From CTSoil-075 sp042610375 (GTDB lineage Bacteria > Bacillota > Negativicutes > DSM-13327), in contig NZ_JBGJZL010000003.1 of assembly GCF_042610375.1 (NCBI RefSeq), forward strand, positions 248,001 to 312,000: a stretch of 64,000 bases of DNA, given 5' to 3'. Positions 33,908 through 42,166 of the stretch are shown here, piece by piece. The notes beneath the pieces were generated by a model. It was given only the letters and a program-made list of their open reading frames with translations. It was not told where the DNA came from and did no database searches. The position numbers and the translations under genes were made by a program. Position 1 is the stretch's first letter. Every line of letters begins with the position of its first letter.

Positions 33908-34867
33908 ATGAAAGAAATTCTAAAAAAACTAAATAACTGGTTACCTGTATTATCAGCAATTTTGGCAATCGTTGTCGAAGTTGTCCTTGTTAATGCAAGC
34001 AAGCATACACCAACAAAACAGCCTTATTTCATTTATTTATTGGCAACTATTCTTATCATTTTTACAATCATTGCTTTAGCCGCTCATTTTAATAAAAAGG
34101 CAAAAGACTGGATCATAGAAAATGCCTTGTTTGTGGGCGTAGCTATTTTATTTTTAAATTTACTCAATATCGCCACCAAAAAATTGGCCCTTTTTCCAGT
34201 CATCTACTTCCCATCCCTAGATAAAATACTGGGAATTATTGTAGAAGAACGGGAATTTCTTGCCTTGTGCCTTGCCTCTTCGGGAAAACTGTTGTTTACA
34301 GGATATTTTTTTGGTGCCATTGCTGGGTTTGCGACAGGTATCGGTGTAGGCTTTAGTAAATCAGCAAGTTATTGGATTAATCCGCTCATTCGTATTTTGG
34401 GTCCGATTCCTGCTACAGCGTGGATTCCGTTAGTATTAATCAGTTTTCCGACTACATTTACAGCCAGTGCTTTTCTAATCGCTCTTGCTGTATGGTTTCC
34501 AACAACGGTTATGACCAGTAGTGGGATTTTAAATGTGGAAAATGCCTATTTTGAAGTATCAAGTACACTCGGAGCAGGAAAGTATTATCAAATTTTTAAA
34601 GTAGGCGTTCCTGCCGCTATGCCTCATATGTTTATTGGTCTTTTTAATGGTACTTGCGCATCCTTTATTACTTTGATGACTGCAGAAATGTTAGGAGTTA
34701 AAAATGGTATCGGTTGGTACATTAACTGGCAAAAAGAAATGATGTCTTATGCCAATGTATATGCAGGACTTATCATCATCGCCGTTACTTTTTTTATTCT
34801 CATTACCCTCTTATTTAAAGTACGGGATTATGTGCTAGTCTGGCAGAAGGGAGTTATAAAATGGTAG
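33908..34867 (+). CDS. ABC transporter permease (nitrate/sulfonate/taurine type)
   Basis: A 319-aa permease. The N-terminal ~90 residues add extra hydrophobic helices (LPVLSAILAIVVEVVLVNA and IYLLATILIIFTIIALAAH) not found in SsuC. The core carries IRILGPIPATAWIPLVLISF and the coupling loop EVSSTLGAGKYYQIFKVGVPAAMP. The AGGAGG site supports the start. It overlaps the ATPase gene by 7 nt. Confidence 0.85.
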   Translation: MKEILKKLNNWLPVLSAILAIVVEVVLVNASKHTPTKQPYFIYLLATILIIFTIIALAAHFNKKAKDWIIENALFVGVAILFLNLLNIATKKLALFPVIYFPSLDKILGIIVEEREFLALCLASSGKLLFTGYFFGAIAGFATGIGVGFSKSASYWINPLIRILGPIPATAWIPLVLISFPTTFTASAFLIALAVWFPTTVMTSSGILNVENAYFEVSSTLGAGKYYQIFKVGVPAAMPHMFIGLFNGTCASFITLMTAEMLGVKNGIGWYINWQKEMMSYANVYAGLIIIAVTFFILITLLFKVRDYVLVWQKGVIKW

Positions 34868-35640
34868 GGGAAATCAAAGTTGAGCAAGTTACCAAACGTT
34901 TTAGGCAGATGGATGGAGAAGATATTATTGCCCTTAATGGTGTTGATCTTAAGATTCATGGTGGAGAATTTATATCCCTCATTGGACCTTCTGGTTGCGG
35001 AAAATCCACACTGCTTCGCTTAATTGCTGGCCTAAATGGTGCGGATGAGGGGAAGCTGTACATTGATGATAAAGAGATTCATCAGCCATCACATGAAAGG
35101 GGGTTGGTATTTCAAAATCCTATGCTTTTCCCTTGGCTAAGTGTCCATGATAATGTGGCCTTTGCCTTAAGGGCTCGTGGCATCTATAAAGAAAATAAGG
35201 GAGAGGTTGATAAATTTATTGAATTAGTAGGATTATCTGCTTTCCACAAATCCTATCCGCATCAACTGTCTGGTGGTATGGCACAGCGGGCATCCCTTGC
35301 CAGAGCCCTCGTCAATCATCCCAAAGTTCTCTTATTAGATGAACCTCTCGGTGCTCTGGATGCCTTCACGCGTATGAACCTGCAGGATGAATTGATCCGC
35401 ATTTGGAAGGAAAGAGCCACGACCATGATCATGGTCACACATGATGTGGATGAAGCCATTTATTTGTCAGATCGAATTATCGTTATGACACCACGGCCTG
35501 CAAAAATTGAAGCCCAAATTGAAGTCAAACTTTCCAGACCAAGAGCTCGCAGTAATTCTGAATTTCTTAAACTGCGCACGCAAATTCTAGAAATATTAAA
35601 TTATGCTGGTCATGAAGAAGAACCAAGTTATTATTTATAA
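34861..35640 (+). CDS. ABC transporter ATPase (SsuB/TauB-like)
   Basis: A 259-aa ATPase: Walker A GPSGCGKST, Q-loop VFQNPMLFPWL, signature LSGGMAQR, Walker B LLLDEPLGALD and THDVDEAIYLSDRI. Closely similar in pattern to the protein at 8862, so the two transporters are paralogous systems. Confidence 0.88.
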   Translation: MVGEIKVEQVTKRFRQMDGEDIIALNGVDLKIHGGEFISLIGPSGCGKSTLLRLIAGLNGADEGKLYIDDKEIHQPSHERGLVFQNPMLFPWLSVHDNVAFALRARGIYKENKGEVDKFIELVGLSAFHKSYPHQLSGGMAQRASLARALVNHPKVLLLDEPLGALDAFTRMNLQDELIRIWKERATTMIMVTHDVDEAIYLSDRIIVMTPRPAKIEAQIEVKLSRPRARSNSEFLKLRTQILEILNYAGHEEEPSYYL

Positions 35641-35649
35641 GGGGATGAT

Positions 35650-36672
35650 ATGATGAAAAAGAAAATGATCATGTTGATAGGAGTGCTACTTTGTTCATTA
35701 TTATTGACTGCATGCGGGCAAACAACAACAGCGCCGGCAACTACAGCAGCTAAACCAGATGATTATGTAGTGAAAATCGGTTATAGTGGAAGTTTATGCG
35801 AAGCGCCTATACACGTGGCTGCTGCCAAGGGATTTTTTGAACAAGAAGGTTTGAAAGTTGATCTCATTAAATTAGCACCAGGAACGGCTTTTGAAGCCGT
35901 TACAGCAGGAAAAACAGATGCAGGATTTGGCTTATTGGCAAGCCTAATTCAGCCCCTATCCAATGGTTTACCGATTAAAATTACGACAGGTTTGCATACT
36001 GGTTGTGACAAAGTACTAGTTCCTAATGATTCTGCGATAAAAACACTAAAAGATCTAAAAGGTAAACGTGTCGGTGTTCCTAGTATGAGTAGTAGTCCAA
36101 TTATTTTCGCTAAACGTGCTCTTGCTGATGCAGGTGTAGGAGTGAGTGAAAAAAACATGGAAGTAGAATTTATTGTATTTAGTGCAAGTGATCTGCCGAT
36201 TGCACTAAAAAATGGAGCAGTCGATGCTTTAGCCATGAATGACCCGACGGCAGCCGTTGCCCAAAAAGAGTTTAATTTGCACACTTTAGTTGATTCAGCA
36301 GTGACTGAACCTTATAATAAACAATACTGCTGCTCAGCCTATGTGAGTGATAATTTAGCAAGCAGTAACCCTGAAGCAGCTGCCAAATTTACCCGTGCTG
36401 TACAAAAAGCAAGTGCTTGGATACAAAAAAATCAAGATGAAACAGCAAAACTTCAAGTTGATAACAAATGGGTAGCAGGAGACGCTGCATTTAACGCCGC
36501 AGTACTAAAAACTTACAACTATATTCCTTCTGTTAAAGGTGCTTATGATGCTTTTGGTGTGACAGCCAAGCAATTACAAGACGTAGGTATGTTAGATAAG
36601 AGTATAGATGTTGAAGCATTGCAGAAAAAGAGTTTCATATTTTTGAAGGGTGTAGAAGATACTGTTAAGTAG
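35650..36672 (+). CDS. ABC transporter substrate-binding lipoprotein (SsuA/NMT1-like)
   Basis: A 340-aa binding protein: lipobox LLLTAC, a Thr/Ala-rich linker, then VVKIGYSGSLCEAPIHVAAAKGFF and GTAFEAVTAGKTDAGFGLLA. It also has the unusual cysteine-bearing segments TGLHTGCDK and NKQYCCSAY, the latter absent from the first SsuA-like protein, so ligand preference may differ. Last gene of the unit before promoter 36706. Confidence 0.84.
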   Translation: MMKKKMIMLIGVLLCSLLLTACGQTTTAPATTAAKPDDYVVKIGYSGSLCEAPIHVAAAKGFFEQEGLKVDLIKLAPGTAFEAVTAGKTDAGFGLLASLIQPLSNGLPIKITTGLHTGCDKVLVPNDSAIKTLKDLKGKRVGVPSMSSSPIIFAKRALADAGVGVSEKNMEVEFIVFSASDLPIALKNGAVDALAMNDPTAAVAQKEFNLHTLVDSAVTEPYNKQYCCSAYVSDNLASSNPEAAAKFTRAVQKASAWIQKNQDETAKLQVDNKWVAGDAAFNAAVLKTYNYIPSVKGAYDAFGVTAKQLQDVGMLDKSIDVEALQKKSFIFLKGVEDTVK

Positions 36673-36705
36673 CCTGTAAGTTCTCCACAGAAAAAACAAA
36701 AAATA

Positions 36706-36734
36706 TTGACGATATTTTTAACTAATGGTATACT
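36706..36734 (+). promoter_or_regulatory. Sigma-A promoter of the anion permease-AprAB operon
   Basis: TTGACG, 17-nt spacer, TATACT; 12 nt before attenuator 14. Confidence 0.75.
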
Positions 36735-36746
36735 CTAATCAATTAC

Positions 36747-36801
36747 AGCTGATCAGAGAACTGAAGGCTAAGAATTCCGAGGGGATTCTTAGCCTTTTTT
36801 T
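36747..36801 (+). promoter_or_regulatory. Attenuator element 14 (leader of anion permease-AprAB)
   Basis: P1 AGCU/GGCU, GA bulge, P2 UCAG/CUGA, loop AGAA, 3' A: the aptamer-like part is nearly identical to element 2. Terminator GGCUAAGAAU...AUUCUUAGCC with seven U. Confidence 0.9.
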
Positions 36802-36847
36802 ATTTTTACAATTTTTAGTATTACATATTAAGGAAGGAATGGAATAT

Positions 36848-38353
36848 ATGGAATTTTTAGTAGCTAAAGTTGAAAAACAATCAAGTGTAGAATCAGTTCC
36901 CTGGTATTATCATAATGCGCTGCAAGCTGGATTAAAGCCTTACTGGGCTATCGGCGGTTTTATTTTATCGTGGATTGCTTTTTTTGGAATCATACATTTT
37001 GTACCAGTCACAAAAGAATTTAGTTTTTCCGCTAAAGCTGTTTTGGCAATTACAAGTTGGGTTATGATTATTTGGATATCAGATGCTTTGCCCAAAAGCA
37101 TTTCTGGACTTATGATACCAGTTTTGCTAGTGGTAAGTGGTGCCTTACCAAAAACAGAAGAAGCTTTCAGTGGTTTTACTAGTAATGAAGCTTTTTTGTG
37201 TCTGGGTGCTTTTATCCTCGCTGGTGTGATGCAAGTGACAGGGGTAGATAAAAGAATTGCAATTTCTATTCTGGTAAGAGTCAAACCGAAAGTCCCTAAC
37301 CTACTAGCTGGTTTGTTTACCGCTCATGTGGTCAGTGCACTGCTTGTTCCTGCTACGGTGGCACGCGCGGGGATGTATTTGCCTATTGTAAAAGGTATCA
37401 ATCGGTTAATGGGCGATACTCCAGAAGAAAAACGCTCACGTAAAGCGTTGGCTATGGCTGGGATTGGATTCGGTGCAATCTTTGCCGCTCCCCTTTTCTT
37501 AACAGGGCATATGCCAAATGTGATTATGATGAGTCTTTTAAATAACAAATCCAATGCAGGGATTACCTGGGGCAGCTGGTTATGGCTTCATTGGCCCATG
37601 CTTGGGATGTTTCCTCTTATGTGGTGGTGGATTATAAAACATTTTGATTTGAAAAATGTCAATGTTTCCAGTAGTTCTAAAAATATCCAAGAACAACATA
37701 AAAAACTCGGTCCAATCAATAAAGTCGAGATTACAGTCATTAGCTGTTTTCTAATTGCGGTTGCATTATGGGCTACTGGTAGCTATCACAAAATTCCTAC
37801 GGGTATAGTAACCCTGATTGCCGTTTCTTTGGTTTTTATTCCTGGGCTATTGCCTTTGTCCTGGAAAAATGTTCAACATAATACGATTTGGGGTACTTGG
37901 TTGTTGTTGGCCGGAGCATTATGTTTAGTTACGGCATTCGGAAAAACTGGGTTGGATAAATTCATGGCGGAAAGAATGGTAGAGATTGTACCTGCATGGG
38001 GATGGTTAGGGATAGTGGTATTTGTTGCTATCTTAGTACAAATTCTCCGGTTAGGGATTATCAGTAATGTGGGAGCTGTTACGTTGATGGCACCGATTAT
38101 ATACGCTATGGCACCGTTACTTAAACTAAATTCCGTCGCATTTACTTTAGCTATACTGAATGTGGATACGTATGCTATGATTATACCTATGGAAGTTACC
38201 GCCTGCTTAGTGGCATATGCTTCAGAAGAATTTACATTTACCGAATTTATGAAAACAGGAGCACCATTAACCTTATTAGCGATTATTTATATTGCATTAA
38301 TAATGGTTCCTTGGTGGGCATTTTGTGGTTTTCCCCTTTGGCAGGCGTGGTAA
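36848..38353 (+). CDS. DASS/SLC13-type anion:sodium symporter (probable sulfate permease)
   Basis: A 501-aa protein with about 12 membrane helices of the divalent anion:Na+ symporter family: AITSWVMIIWISDALPKSISGLMIPVLL (split by a turn), FTSNEAFLCLGAFIL, and a C-terminal repeat LGIISNVGAVTLMAPIIYA. The ATG at 36848 is 10 nt after AAGGAAGG; the frame runs further upstream through the attenuator, which cannot be coding. Sulfate as substrate is inferred from the AprAB-like genes 33 nt downstream. Confidence 0.82.
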   Translation: MEFLVAKVEKQSSVESVPWYYHNALQAGLKPYWAIGGFILSWIAFFGIIHFVPVTKEFSFSAKAVLAITSWVMIIWISDALPKSISGLMIPVLLVVSGALPKTEEAFSGFTSNEAFLCLGAFILAGVMQVTGVDKRIAISILVRVKPKVPNLLAGLFTAHVVSALLVPATVARAGMYLPIVKGINRLMGDTPEEKRSRKALAMAGIGFGAIFAAPLFLTGHMPNVIMMSLLNNKSNAGITWGSWLWLHWPMLGMFPLMWWWIIKHFDLKNVNVSSSSKNIQEQHKKLGPINKVEITVISCFLIAVALWATGSYHKIPTGIVTLIAVSLVFIPGLLPLSWKNVQHNTIWGTWLLLAGALCLVTAFGKTGLDKFMAERMVEIVPAWGWLGIVVFVAILVQILRLGIISNVGAVTLMAPIIYAMAPLLKLNSVAFTLAILNVDTYAMIIPMEVTACLVAYASEEFTFTEFMKTGAPLTLLAIIYIALIMVPWWAFCGFPLWQAW

Positions 38354-38386
38354 TTATATATCATTATAAAGTGAGGAGGTCATAGT

Positions 38387-40147
38387 ATGGGTGTGCAAAT
38401 ACCAAATACTTTACACGATATCGGAGAAGTTTATATAGAAACAGATCTTTTGATTATTGGTGGCGGGAATGCAGGATGTTTTGCTGCAATTGAAGCAAAA
38501 CAAACAAACTCGAACCTAAAAGTGACTATTATGGAAAAAGCTCATATTGATCGTAGTGGATGTTTGGCTGGTGGAATGGATGCCATTAATACCTATCTAA
38601 AAAAGGGACGAACAATAGAGGAATTTGTCCGGTGGAGTCGCTCTCAAGCGGGAGGAATCATTAGGGAAGATTTGAGTATAACGATGGCTGAATTACTCAA
38701 TAAGCCTATTGAAGACTGGGAAAAATGGGGTATGCCGATTAAATATGATGAAGATGGCGACGAGTATAAAGCTCGTGGCAAATGGGATATAACCATATCT
38801 GGATCTGAAATGAAACCAATTTTGGCTGAAAAGACAAGAGAAAGTGGTTGTGAAATTATCAATCGGGTAGTTGCTACTAATTACATTGTCCAGGAAGGAA
38901 AAGTTGTTGGTGCTTACGGATTAGGAATCAGAGATGGAAAATTTTATATCATTAAAGCTAAGGCTACAATTATTGCGACTGGCGGAGCCGCTGGACTATA
39001 TAAACCTTATCAGGGGGATGGTCAAGATAGCCATCATCAGTTGTGGTATTGTCCTTATAATGTAGGGTCTGGCTATGCTATGGGTATTCGCCAAGGAGCA
39101 GAAATGACTACTTTTGAGATGCGATGGTGTGCAACTCGAACTAAAGATTTTAACGGACCTATCGATACCATTTCATTGGGGTATAAAACGCCCATGATTA
39201 ATGGCAAAGGAGAAAAAATTCTCGAAGAACGTTATGCTCATCTTGGTGGTGACGCTGCTCCACGTTTTATTCGTGCTAATGTCCCAATGGAAGAGTGGCG
39301 AGAAGGGAGAGGGCCTTGTTTTGTTGATACCACAGTTATGACACCTGAGCAAGTGAGAGAAATGAAGTATGACTATCTCAATGAGCGCCCAACTTTCGTC
39401 CTATTTCTTGCTAGTCAGGCACAGGACATCAGAAAAGAACCGATTGAAATATATGGCTCTGATCCTTATATTGTTGGTGGTCATACTGCTAGTGGCTATT
39501 GGATTGATGTCAAAAGAGCCACAACTTTGCCAGGACTTTATGCTTGTGGCGATGTGGCTGGCGGAGCACCCAATAAATTTGTCGGTGGTTGTGCTGCGGA
39601 AGGTATTATTGCTGCTAGAGCTGCTGCTGAATTTTGCAGTCAGCATGCTGAAGAATCTAGCATTTCGAAAGAAAAAATCGCAGCAGAAAAAGCTAGGGTT
39701 TTCGCACCAGCCCTGCGATTTCAAGATGTTGGCGATGGCGTAAAACCTGGAGAAATGGAAGAACGGTTACAACGACTAATGGATGAATATGCTGGTGGTG
39801 TGCATCAATTCTTTCGGATGAATAAAGAGGGATTGCAATATGCCCTTCGTCATATCGCACGTCTAAAAGATCAAACTAAATATTTAATTAGCAGTGACTT
39901 ACATCAGTTAATGGCAGCCCACGAAATTATTGATCGATTGGATGTTGCCGACGTACTCGTTCATCACCTTCTGTTTAGAGAAGAAACGCGTTGGCCGGGT
40001 TGGCAGACACGCACAGATTTTCCAGAAAAAAATGATGAGGCATTTGATTGTTTTGTTAATTCTCGCTATCATGCAGACACAGGAAAAGTGGAGATTTTTA
40101 CTAAACCCTATGAACAAATTATACCTGGAGATAGGCTAAAGCCATAA
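38387..40147 (+). CDS. aprA: Adenylylsulfate reductase alpha-like flavoprotein (AprA-like)
   Basis: A 586-aa flavoprotein of the succinate dehydrogenase/AprA family: FAD-binding LLIIGGGNAGCFAAIEAK, then HIDRSGCLAGGMDAINTYL, VVGAYGLGIRDGKFYIIKA and IIATGGAAGLYKPY. In this family APS is reduced to sulfite and AMP. It is a little shorter than dissimilatory AprA. Context (permease upstream, ferredoxin-type subunit downstream, attenuator) suggests assimilatory sulfate reduction. Another anion substrate cannot be excluded without the active-site alignment. Confidence 0.82.
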   Translation: MGVQIPNTLHDIGEVYIETDLLIIGGGNAGCFAAIEAKQTNSNLKVTIMEKAHIDRSGCLAGGMDAINTYLKKGRTIEEFVRWSRSQAGGIIREDLSITMAELLNKPIEDWEKWGMPIKYDEDGDEYKARGKWDITISGSEMKPILAEKTRESGCEIINRVVATNYIVQEGKVVGAYGLGIRDGKFYIIKAKATIIATGGAAGLYKPYQGDGQDSHHQLWYCPYNVGSGYAMGIRQGAEMTTFEMRWCATRTKDFNGPIDTISLGYKTPMINGKGEKILEERYAHLGGDAAPRFIRANVPMEEWREGRGPCFVDTTVMTPEQVREMKYDYLNERPTFVLFLASQAQDIRKEPIEIYGSDPYIVGGHTASGYWIDVKRATTLPGLYACGDVAGGAPNKFVGGCAAEGIIAARAAAEFCSQHAEESSISKEKIAAEKARVFAPALRFQDVGDGVKPGEMEERLQRLMDEYAGGVHQFFRMNKEGLQYALRHIARLKDQTKYLISSDLHQLMAAHEIIDRLDVADVLVHHLLFREETRWPGWQTRTDFPEKNDEAFDCFVNSRYHADTGKVEIFTKPYEQIIPGDRLKP

Positions 40148-40170
40148 AAATTTAAGCAGAGGTGAAAAAA

Positions 40171-40470
40171 ATGCCCCCTATCATAAAAACGCCAAAGTGC
40201 ACTGGGTGTGGAGCCTGTGAGAATATTTGCCCTGGTGACTTAATGGTAGTAGAAGAGGGAAAAGCCCTTTGTCGATCACGACGTGATTGTTGGGACTGTA
40301 TGTCTTGTGTAAAAGTATGTCCAGCGCAAGCTTTAGAGATACGTATTCCGTATCAGCTTGGTTATTATCCGGCTAAACTTGTTCCCGAAATGCAGGGGAA
40401 AGAGATTATCTGGACTGTAACTGATTTGGATGGAAAAGAAGAGAAATTTACGGTAAAAGTTCGTAATTAG
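40171..40470 (+). CDS. aprB: Adenylylsulfate reductase beta-like ferredoxin (AprB-like)
   Basis: A 99-aa protein with two 4Fe-4S motifs, CTGCGACENICP and, less regular, CRSRRDCWDCMSCVKVCP, followed by a short beta-rich tail (IIWTVTDLDGKEEKFTVKV). This matches the core of AprB but lacks its long C-terminal extension (about 150 aa in sulfate reducers). It starts 24 nt after the flavoprotein gene and should pass electrons to its FAD. Confidence 0.8.
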   Translation: MPPIIKTPKCTGCGACENICPGDLMVVEEGKALCRSRRDCWDCMSCVKVCPAQALEIRIPYQLGYYPAKLVPEMQGKEIIWTVTDLDGKEEKFTVKVRN

Positions 40471-40667
40471 GGAAGAATACATTGAAACATACAATAATAT
40501 GTAAGAACATTTGAATTAGAGTTAAGTAACTGACTGGTTAATCATTAAGAACAAAAACTCATTCATGGATTACTGGTTATGGAAGTGAAACGATTGTTCA
40601 CATTCAAGGTGGACAGTGATATTGAGATTTAAGATTGCATAAAATACATACAAGTGAAAACCAAGTA
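40471..40667. other. Gene-free stretch after aprB, possible decayed coding DNA
   Basis: A frame at about 40558-40617 reads THSWITGYGSETIVHIQGGQ before stops, which looks protein-like but matches no family I can name. The stretch also has CTGACTGGTTAATCA at 40530, a possible ghost of the attenuator with no terminator. No intact gene is visible. Confidence 0.3.
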
Positions 40668-40705
40668 AGAGACAGATTTTTTTCATGGAAAAAATCTGTC
40701 TCTTT
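40668..40705. terminator. Terminator between aprB and the minus-strand nifH
   Basis: AGAGACAGAUUUUUU pairs with AAAAAAUCUGUCUCU around UCAUGG, then UU; usable for both convergent transcripts. Confidence 0.75.
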
Positions 40706-40893
40706 GACATAATCGGAGTCTTTATAATCATGCTAAATTTGGTACAATTACCCGTTTTGTAACGTGAAGACTTCATCGGCCCGAGCTCCTAAGCTGGAGA
40801 AAATTTCTATATCCCCCAAACACTATTTTATGTAAAATTTATACATAATTATGAATGTATAATATCATCGTAAGGATATCCAGTTATATAGGG

Positions 40894-41715
40894 TTAAGCA
40901 TCCATAAAACCATATTCCATCATAATTTCTTCTAGTCTATCTTGTGTCATTGGCTTAGGAATGACAAATAATTTATTCGTATCGATGGCTTTAGCTAGTG
41001 CACGATACTCATCAGCTTGACCTGATTCAGGATCAAAATCCACCACTGTTTTTTTGTTGATTTCTGCACGTTGCACTAAATTGTCGCGAGGTACAAAGTA
41101 GAGTAATTGGGAACCAATTTCCTCTGCAAATGCTTTTAAAAGTTCATATTCTTTATCGACTTTACGGCTATTACAAATAATACCGCCTAACCTTACTTTA
41201 CCGTTAGCAGCATATTTTTGAATACCTTTTGCAATATTATTGGCAGCATAAAGGGCCATTAATTCACCAGAGGCGACAATGTAAATTTCTTCTGCTTTAC
41301 CTTCACGAATTGGCATGGCAAAGCCACCACAAACAACATCACCCAGTACATCATAAAAAACATAATCAAGATCTGGGGTATAAGCACCTAAAGATTCTAG
41401 CATATTAATTGAAGTAATGATACCACGACCTGCACAACCTACACCAGGTTCTGGGCCACCAGATTCAACGCATAAAGTACCAAGATAACCAGGCTTTAGA
41501 ATATCATCTAAATCAATGTCATCTCCTTCATCCCGTAAGGTATCCAGTACTGTTTTTTGGCACAATCCATGTAGGAGTAAGCGAGTTGAATCGGCTTTAG
41601 GATCGCATCCAACAACCATGATTTTTTTACCGGCTTCAGCGAGTGCACCGACTGTATTTTGTGTAGTGGTTGATTTACCAATACCACCTTTGCCGTATAT
41701 TGCAATTTGTCTCAT
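40894..41715 (-). CDS. nifH: Nitrogenase iron protein NifH (canonical type)
   Basis: A 273-aa Fe protein close to true nitrogenase NifH/VnfH/AnfH: P-loop GKGGIGKS at residues 8-15, cluster ligands C94 (GVGCAGRGIIT, with the ADP-ribosylatable Arg) and C129 (DVVCGGFAMPIREGKA), and switch region DPKADSTR. It supplies ATP-driven electrons to component 1. No canonical NifDK is in the window; it is divergent from D/K-like pair 3 and has its own promoter and attenuator 15. It ends with the NifH-like EEIMMEYGFMD. Confidence 0.9.
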   Translation of the reverse strand: MRQIAIYGKGGIGKSTTTQNTVGALAEAGKKIMVVGCDPKADSTRLLLHGLCQKTVLDTLRDEGDDIDLDDILKPGYLGTLCVESGGPEPGVGCAGRGIITSINMLESLGAYTPDLDYVFYDVLGDVVCGGFAMPIREGKAEEIYIVASGELMALYAANNIAKGIQKYAANGKVRLGGIICNSRKVDKEYELLKAFAEEIGSQLLYFVPRDNLVQRAEINKKTVVDFDPESGQADEYRALAKAIDTNKLFVIPKPMTQDRLEEIMMEYGFMDA

Positions 41716-41790
41716 AATTAAAATCTCCTCCTTGTAAATTTAAATGTTTTTCAATCATTGTGATGGAGTGATTGAAGCCATGGAAAAACA

Positions 41791-41849
41791 AAAAAAGGCC
41801 TATGCAGATATAGATATCTACATGGCCTTCAGTTTAACGACTGACCAGC
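41791..41849 (-). promoter_or_regulatory. Attenuator element 15 (leader of nifH)
   Basis: Minus strand: P1 GCU/GGC, GG bulge, P2 UCAG/CUGA, loop UCGUUAAA, 3' A. Terminator AAGGCCAUGUAGAUAU...AUAUCUGCAUAGGCCUU followed by seven U. Confidence 0.87.
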
Positions 41850-41901
41850 ACTAACAAATAAATTGTTGATCATGATTAAATTATTATTTTTCCTAGACAA
41901 A

Positions 41902-41930
41902 ACAATATCATTATCTATAAATCGTGTCAA
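41902..41930 (-). promoter_or_regulatory. Sigma-A promoter of nifH
   Basis: TTGACA, 17-nt spacer, TATTGT on the minus strand. It lies 25 bp from the divergent promoter of unit 3. Confidence 0.68.
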
Positions 41931-41954
41931 GTAGGAAAAAGTAAAAAATAAGAA

Positions 41955-41983
41955 TTGACACTCTTTGATTTTAATGATAGTAT
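41955..41983 (+). promoter_or_regulatory. Sigma-A promoter of nitrogenase-like unit 3
   Basis: TTGACA, 17-nt spacer, TAGTAT, back to back with the nifH promoter. Confidence 0.65.
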
Positions 41984-42039
41984 CTACCTATAAAATTACA
42001 TATAGCCACCGAGTATTCCTTAAATGTGAATACAGGGGG

Positions 42040-42095
42040 AACTGGTCAGCTGATAAACTGAAGGTTAAAGAATAAAAATTCTTTGACCTTTTTTT
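42040..42095 (+). promoter_or_regulatory. Attenuator element 16 (leader of nitrogenase-like pair 3)
   Basis: P1 AACU/GGUU, GG bulge, P2 UCAG/CUGA, loop CUGAUAAA, 3' A. P1 has A-U where most copies have G-C: a clear compensatory change. Terminator AAGGUUAAAGAAU with AUUCUUUGACCUU, seven U. Confidence 0.87.
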
Positions 42096-42166
42096 GTTTG
42101 CCCAAGAATGTTAGACTTTGCTACATTGTGAAAAATTCATTAAAAATAAAGAAGGGGTTGAATCGT

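Noticed and set aside
36725..36847. N-terminal extension of the anion permease through the leader
   Set aside because: The extension would translate attenuator 14 and lacks a ribosome-binding site; the ATG at 36848 has one.
40524..40560. CTGACTGGTTAATCA resembling the 5' half of the element
   Set aside because: No P1 partner and no terminator follow; at best a ghost copy.
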